The position numbers and the translations under genes are program-made. Of a DNA stretch of 18,280 nucleotides, positions 15,249 to 18,280 are shown piece by piece. The stretch is from UBA8522 sp035528895. GTDB taxonomy: Bacteria > Acidobacteriota > Aminicenantia > Aminicenantales > UBA8522. The DNA lies in NCBI GenBank assembly GCA_035528895.1, contig DATKXS010000193.1, positions 1 to 18,280 of the forward strand. The letters are read 5' to 3'. A model generated the notes under the pieces. It did not search any database. It saw only the letters and a program-made list of their open reading frames with translations, and was not told the origin of the DNA. Within the stretch, counting starts at the first letter, position 1. Each line of letters opens with the position of its first letter.

Positions 15249-16220
15249 CTAGAGCGGAAGCGGGATTCCCAGGCCTTTCTCTACAGCCAGCCGATAGACC
15301 AACGGCGCCGTCGCCATATCGTCGAGGGCCAGGCCGAGATTGCAGGTCATGGTCCTCTCCCCCGGCCTTTCCCGGCCCGGCTTGCGGCCGGTCACGAGCT
15401 CACCAAGCTCAGCATAAACCGCTGGGATATCCCGGAAATAGCCGAGCGTCTTGTAGTATTCAAGCTGGGGGACGTCATCGGTGCAGAACTTGTCTGCTTC
15501 CTTTAGGGCATCTCTATGCCAATAGGAATCATAGTCGACGAGTGAAGCAAACGCCCCCTCGGCCAGCCAGCCGGGGGGGATGGTCGCATGGGGTGTCTTG
15601 AGGAGCGGGCCGGCCGTGACCACGATATCAGCTCCGACGACGGCCCGCTCGGGCATACCGACAGGGACGACGTCCAGGTCGAATTTCCGAGACATCTCTT
15701 CGGCATAGCGGTCGCGGGCGTGGAGGTTGGTATCGTAGGCCATGACGCGCTGCAGCGGGAAAAGAACCTTCAGCGCCTCCAGGTTGCTCCTCCCCTGAAC
15801 ACCGCAGCCGAGAATACCGACCACCCGGGAATCGGCCCGAGCCAGGAACTTGGCGGCGACGGCCGTAGCCGCGCCCGTGCGCATGCCCGTGATCCAGGCG
15901 CAGTCCATGACCGCCAGGGGTATCCCCGTCTCCGGGTCGTTCAGGACGATCAACCCGCTGATATAGGGCAGGCCTTTCTTGATGTTTTCCGGAAAACCGC
16001 TCACCCACTTCATCCCCGCCGAACTCAGGCCGGGTATATAAGCCGGCATGGCGTGAATGAACGAATCCGGCCGGGGATGGATCCCGGGCTTGGGCGGCAT
16101 CTCCACCCGGCCCTCCTCTTTCTCCTTGAACATCGCTTCGACGGCCGCGATCACCCGGTCCATCGGCACAGCAACGGCCTCCACATCGGCCCGCGAGAGG
16201 TATAGTATCTTCCACTCCAT
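15249..16220 (-). CDS. Ornithine cyclodeaminase/mu-crystallin family enzyme
   Basis: NAD(P)-dependent enzyme of 323 residues. Members include ornithine cyclodeaminase, archaeal alanine dehydrogenase and cyclic-ketimine reductases. MKWVSGFPEN (about 70-79) holds the substrate-binding lysine K71, and TGMRTGAATAVAAKFLA (about 111-127) contains R114. The dinucleotide motif GILGCGVQGRSNLEAL has the GxGxxG at 138-143. The C-terminal active-site region (SLVDYDSYWHRDALKEADKF) does not resemble that of true ornithine cyclodeaminase, so amino-acid dehydrogenase or imine reductase is more likely. The start at ATG 16220 has CGGAGG 6 bases upstream. It follows the symporter on the same strand after a 299-base gap holding a large palindrome. 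A weak promoter (TTGCAC, 15 bases, TATATG; 16284-16258) may serve it. Reaction uncertain. Confidence 0.88.
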   Translation of the reverse strand: MEWKILYLSRADVEAVAVPMDRVIAAVEAMFKEKEEGRVEMPPKPGIHPRPDSFIHAMPAYIPGLSSAGMKWVSGFPENIKKGLPYISGLIVLNDPETGIPLAVMDCAWITGMRTGAATAVAAKFLARADSRVVGILGCGVQGRSNLEALKVLFPLQRVMAYDTNLHARDRYAEEMSRKFDLDVVPVGMPERAVVGADIVVTAGPLLKTPHATIPPGWLAEGAFASLVDYDSYWHRDALKEADKFCTDDVPQLEYYKTLGYFRDIPAVYAELGELVTGRKPGRERPGERTMTCNLGLALDDMATAPLVYRLAVEKGLGIPLPL

Positions 16221-16342
16221 AACAAGCCTCCGATTTTTAACGCAAGCTCGCCCTGAGCATATACTGCGGATATCTTAGGTGCAACCTGTTTTTCCCATAG
16301 CGAGGGCTGGCGGCTCGGAGACCCGTCGAAGACTGAACGGAG

Positions 16343-16489
16343 GGTTTGGGGCAGTGGCATCGAAACCGCGCCCGTTTTCTCCCAGCGCGGAAAACGGGCT
16401 CAATTCGTCGTTCGCTCTTCTCTCCCTCCGGTCGAGAAACCCTGCCCGCTCACTCCTCATACGGGTTTCTCCTGCCACTGCCCCAAACC
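16343..16489. repeat. 147-bp nested palindrome (cloverleaf-like)
   Basis: Outer arms GGTTTGGGGCAGTGGCA (16343-16359) and its perfect reverse complement (16473-16489) enclose two inner hairpins. Hairpin A is GCCCGTTTTC / GAAAACGGGC (16370-16379 with 16390-16399, 10-base loop). Hairpin B is GAGAAACCC / GGGTTTCTC (16434-16442 with 16463-16471, 20-base loop). GAAACC at 16362-16367 can instead pair with GGTTTC at 16464-16469, extending the outer stem and disrupting hairpin B. It fills most of the gap between the symporter and the cyclodeaminase-family gene. It has no run of T like a terminator and no coding frame, so it looks like a dispersed palindromic repeat or a structured intercistronic RNA. 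Confidence 0.85.
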
Positions 16490-16519
16490 TTGCGAAAATG
16501 GAGGAAAAGGAGCCCCGAG

Positions 16520-18280
16520 CTATTCAATAACGGCTTTCCAGCCGCGCCGGTTCAGATCCCTGTAGATGACCGTGCCGCAGGCCAGTCCCGCCGCCAAAAA
16601 GATAACGCCGGGCTCAGGCCGCCCGAAGATGATGTTCCCGGCCCCGAACAGAAACGCATAAATCATCGCCACGCCCAGGAGCCAATCCATGAGGTTGAAG
16701 AGGCCGTCCTTCTGCCGGCGGACGTCGGCCGCCTCTCCGGCGATCGGACCCCACAGCGCGGCGCTGGGTCTGACCCGCCGATAAAACTCGAGCAAGACCT
16801 CCTTTAGCTCAGGTTTCGTCAGGAAGGTCGCGCTCAGCCAGACAACCGTGGTAACGGCCACCGTGATGAGAAGTAGGTAAGCGAATTCCCGGGGCTCGCT
16901 TTCGCTGAGGCCGAACCCGACCTGGAGGGTGATGGAGGTCACGAACGCCGCCGTCATGGCCGCCACCTCGCTCCAGGCATTGATCCGCCACCAGAACCAA
17001 CGCAGCAGGTAGACCAGGCCCGTCCCCGCCCCGACAGCGATGATGAACCTCCAAGCGCCGGCGATCGATTCCATGAAGAAGCTGACGGCGGCCGAAAGGA
17101 TCATCAGCGCCATCGTCGTCAGTTGAGAGGCCACCACGTAATGGCGCTCGCTCCTGCGACGAACAAGAAAGCGCCGGTAAAGGTCGTTCACCAGATAACT
17201 GGCGCCCCAGTTGAGCTCGGTGGCGATAGTCGACATGTAGGCGGCGAAAAACCCGGCGATCATCAGCCCCCGCAGCGAAACGGGAAGATCGGTGATCAGG
17301 ATGCGGATGTAGCCCGACTCGGGGTCGGCGACAAAGCCCGGGTCTCCGTGAAAACGAGCCACCGCCACCAGGGCCACCAGGATCCAGGGCCAGGGCCGGA
17401 GCGCGTAATGGGCAATGTTGAACCAGAGCGTCGCCAGAAGCGAATGTCTTTCATCCTTGGCGCTCAGGATCCGCTGGGCGATGAACCCTCCGCCTCCGGG
17501 CTCCGCTCCCGGATACCAGGAAGCCCACCAGTTGACGGCGATATAAACAAGAAAAGTGATCAGCGGCATCCAGGCCGAATTGAGGTCGGGCACAAAGGAT
17601 AGGACCGAGCCCTGAGCCCCGCCGCTCTTTTCGAGCGAATGGATGGTGTCGACCAGACCGCTCATGCCGCCGGCATTATGGACGGCGAAAACGGCTAAAA
17701 CGATCACCATGCCCATGATCAGGACAAACTGGAACATATCGGTGACCAGGACCCCCCAGAGGCCGGAGAGCGTCGAGATGGCGGCCGTGAGGAACATGAC
17801 TCCGATCGTGAGCAGGAGGGCCTGGACCTTGGTCACCCCGAGCACGAGCATCAGGATCTTCACCAGGGCCAGGTTGACCCAGCCCATGATCACCAGGTTG
17901 ATCGGCAAACCCAGGTAAAAAGCCCGAAAGCCCCGCAGGAACCGGGCCGGACGGCCGCTGTAACGGAGTTCGGTGAATTCCACGTCGGTCAGCACCCCGG
18001 CCCGCCGCCAGAGACGCGAATAAAAAAAGACGGTCAGCATGCCGCTGAAAGCCATACTCCACCAGATCCAGTTTCCGGCGATGCCGTTGCGGGCCACCAG
18101 ACCGGTAACGGCCAACGGAGTGTCGGCGGCGAACGTCGTCGCCACCATCGAAGTCCCGGCCAGCCACCAGGTGACGTTGCGGCCGGAGACGAAAAAATCG
18201 CTGACGCTCCTGGTCGCTTTGCGCCGGTAGTATAGCCCTATACCCAGACTGATCAAGAAATACAGGACGATGGCGATCCA
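16520..18280 (-). CDS. Sodium:solute symporter (SSS family), start beyond window
   Basis: Inner-membrane Na+-driven transporter; 586 residues are visible. The reading frame stays open to the right edge (WIAIVLYFLISLGIGLYYRR), so the true start lies outside and the TTG at 18256 is not it. SSS features are the first helix, the FFVSGRNVTWWLAGTSMVA segment after it and about 13-14 hydrophobic helices. The sequence WWASWYPGAEPGGGGFIAQR and the following SAKDERHS mark a subfamily common in Bacteroidota, Planctomycetes and Acidobacteriota. Sugars, sialic acid, proline and other solutes are all carried in this superfamily, and nothing visible fixes the substrate. The adjacent amino-acid-type dehydrogenase hints at an amino or imino acid. 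Confidence 0.9.
   Translation of the reverse strand, partial: WIAIVLYFLISLGIGLYYRRKATRSVSDFFVSGRNVTWWLAGTSMVATTFAADTPLAVTGLVARNGIAGNWIWWSMAFSGMLTVFFYSRLWRRAGVLTDVEFTELRYSGRPARFLRGFRAFYLGLPINLVIMGWVNLALVKILMLVLGVTKVQALLLTIGVMFLTAAISTLSGLWGVLVTDMFQFVLIMGMVIVLAVFAVHNAGGMSGLVDTIHSLEKSGGAQGSVLSFVPDLNSAWMPLITFLVYIAVNWWASWYPGAEPGGGGFIAQRILSAKDERHSLLATLWFNIAHYALRPWPWILVALVAVARFHGDPGFVADPESGYIRILITDLPVSLRGLMIAGFFAAYMSTIATELNWGASYLVNDLYRRFLVRRRSERHYVVASQLTTMALMILSAAVSFFMESIAGAWRFIIAVGAGTGLVYLLRWFWWRINAWSEVAAMTAAFVTSITLQVGFGLSESEPREFAYLLLITVAVTTVVWLSATFLTKPELKEVLLEFYRRVRPSAALWGPIAGEAADVRRQKDGLFNLMDWLLGVAMIYAFLFGAGNIIFGRPEPGVIFLAAGLACGTVIYRDLNRRGWKAVIE

Noticed and set aside
16279..16530. Open frame running through the palindrome region (83 residues, plus strand)
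   Set aside because: The sequence is dominated by stem structures and the translation is low complexity with no Shine-Dalgarno sequence.
1..18280. tRNA, rRNA, CRISPR arrays, transposases, integrases
   Set aside because: No direct-repeat array, tRNA-like cloverleaf with the conserved TTC loop or transposase/integrase sequence was seen. A small ncRNA could be missed by eye.

Overview
This is an 18.3-kb, GC-rich, densely coding stretch of a Gram-negative bacterial chromosome. It has no rRNA, tRNA, CRISPR array, insertion sequence or phage gene that I can see. A Gram-negative envelope is indicated by a predicted outer-membrane barrel protein ending in Phe, Sec signal peptides and a probable lipoprotein signal. 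The style (GH78 rhamnosidase, prolyl oligopeptidase, adjacent TldD/TldE, and an SSS symporter of the WYPGAEPGGGG type) recalls Acidobacteriota or Candidatus Aminicenantes. That placement is an impression and not a result.

Layout. 27-2687 (-) is a secreted GH78 alpha-L-rhamnosidase. 2688-3164 is a regulatory gap with back-to-back promoters and a possible small membrane-protein gene whose stop overlaps the next start. 3165-5923 (+) is a tldD-tldE pair. 9440-5926 (-) is a four-gene operon: 2-keto-3-deoxygluconate kinase, KDPG/KHG aldolase, an MFS transporter and a nitroreductase-family flavoprotein. 9441-9540 is a compact divergent promoter region. 9541-12991 (+) is a three-gene overlapping operon: an SH3/barrel envelope protein with three internal repeats, a methyltransferase with an N-terminal export or anchor signal, and an Old Yellow Enzyme-type oxidoreductase. 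13071-15197 (+) is an exported prolyl oligopeptidase with its own promoter. 16220-15249 (-) is an ornithine cyclodeaminase/mu-crystallin family enzyme. 18280-16520 (-) is a sodium:solute symporter that runs off the right edge. Between the last two lies a 147-bp nested palindrome.

How the genes work together. The kdgK and eda products would convert 2-keto-3-deoxygluconate to KDPG and then to pyruvate and glyceraldehyde-3-phosphate, and the MFS protein may import a related sugar acid. The rhamnosidase supplies sugar from outside the cytoplasm. The oligopeptidase, symporter and amino-acid-type dehydrogenase fit peptide or amino-acid scavenging. The most unusual parts are the envelope-protein/methyltransferase/flavoprotein operon, the small membrane ORF coupled to tldD, and the cloverleaf-like palindrome. 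Four promoter candidates share the same -10 hexamer, TAGAAT.
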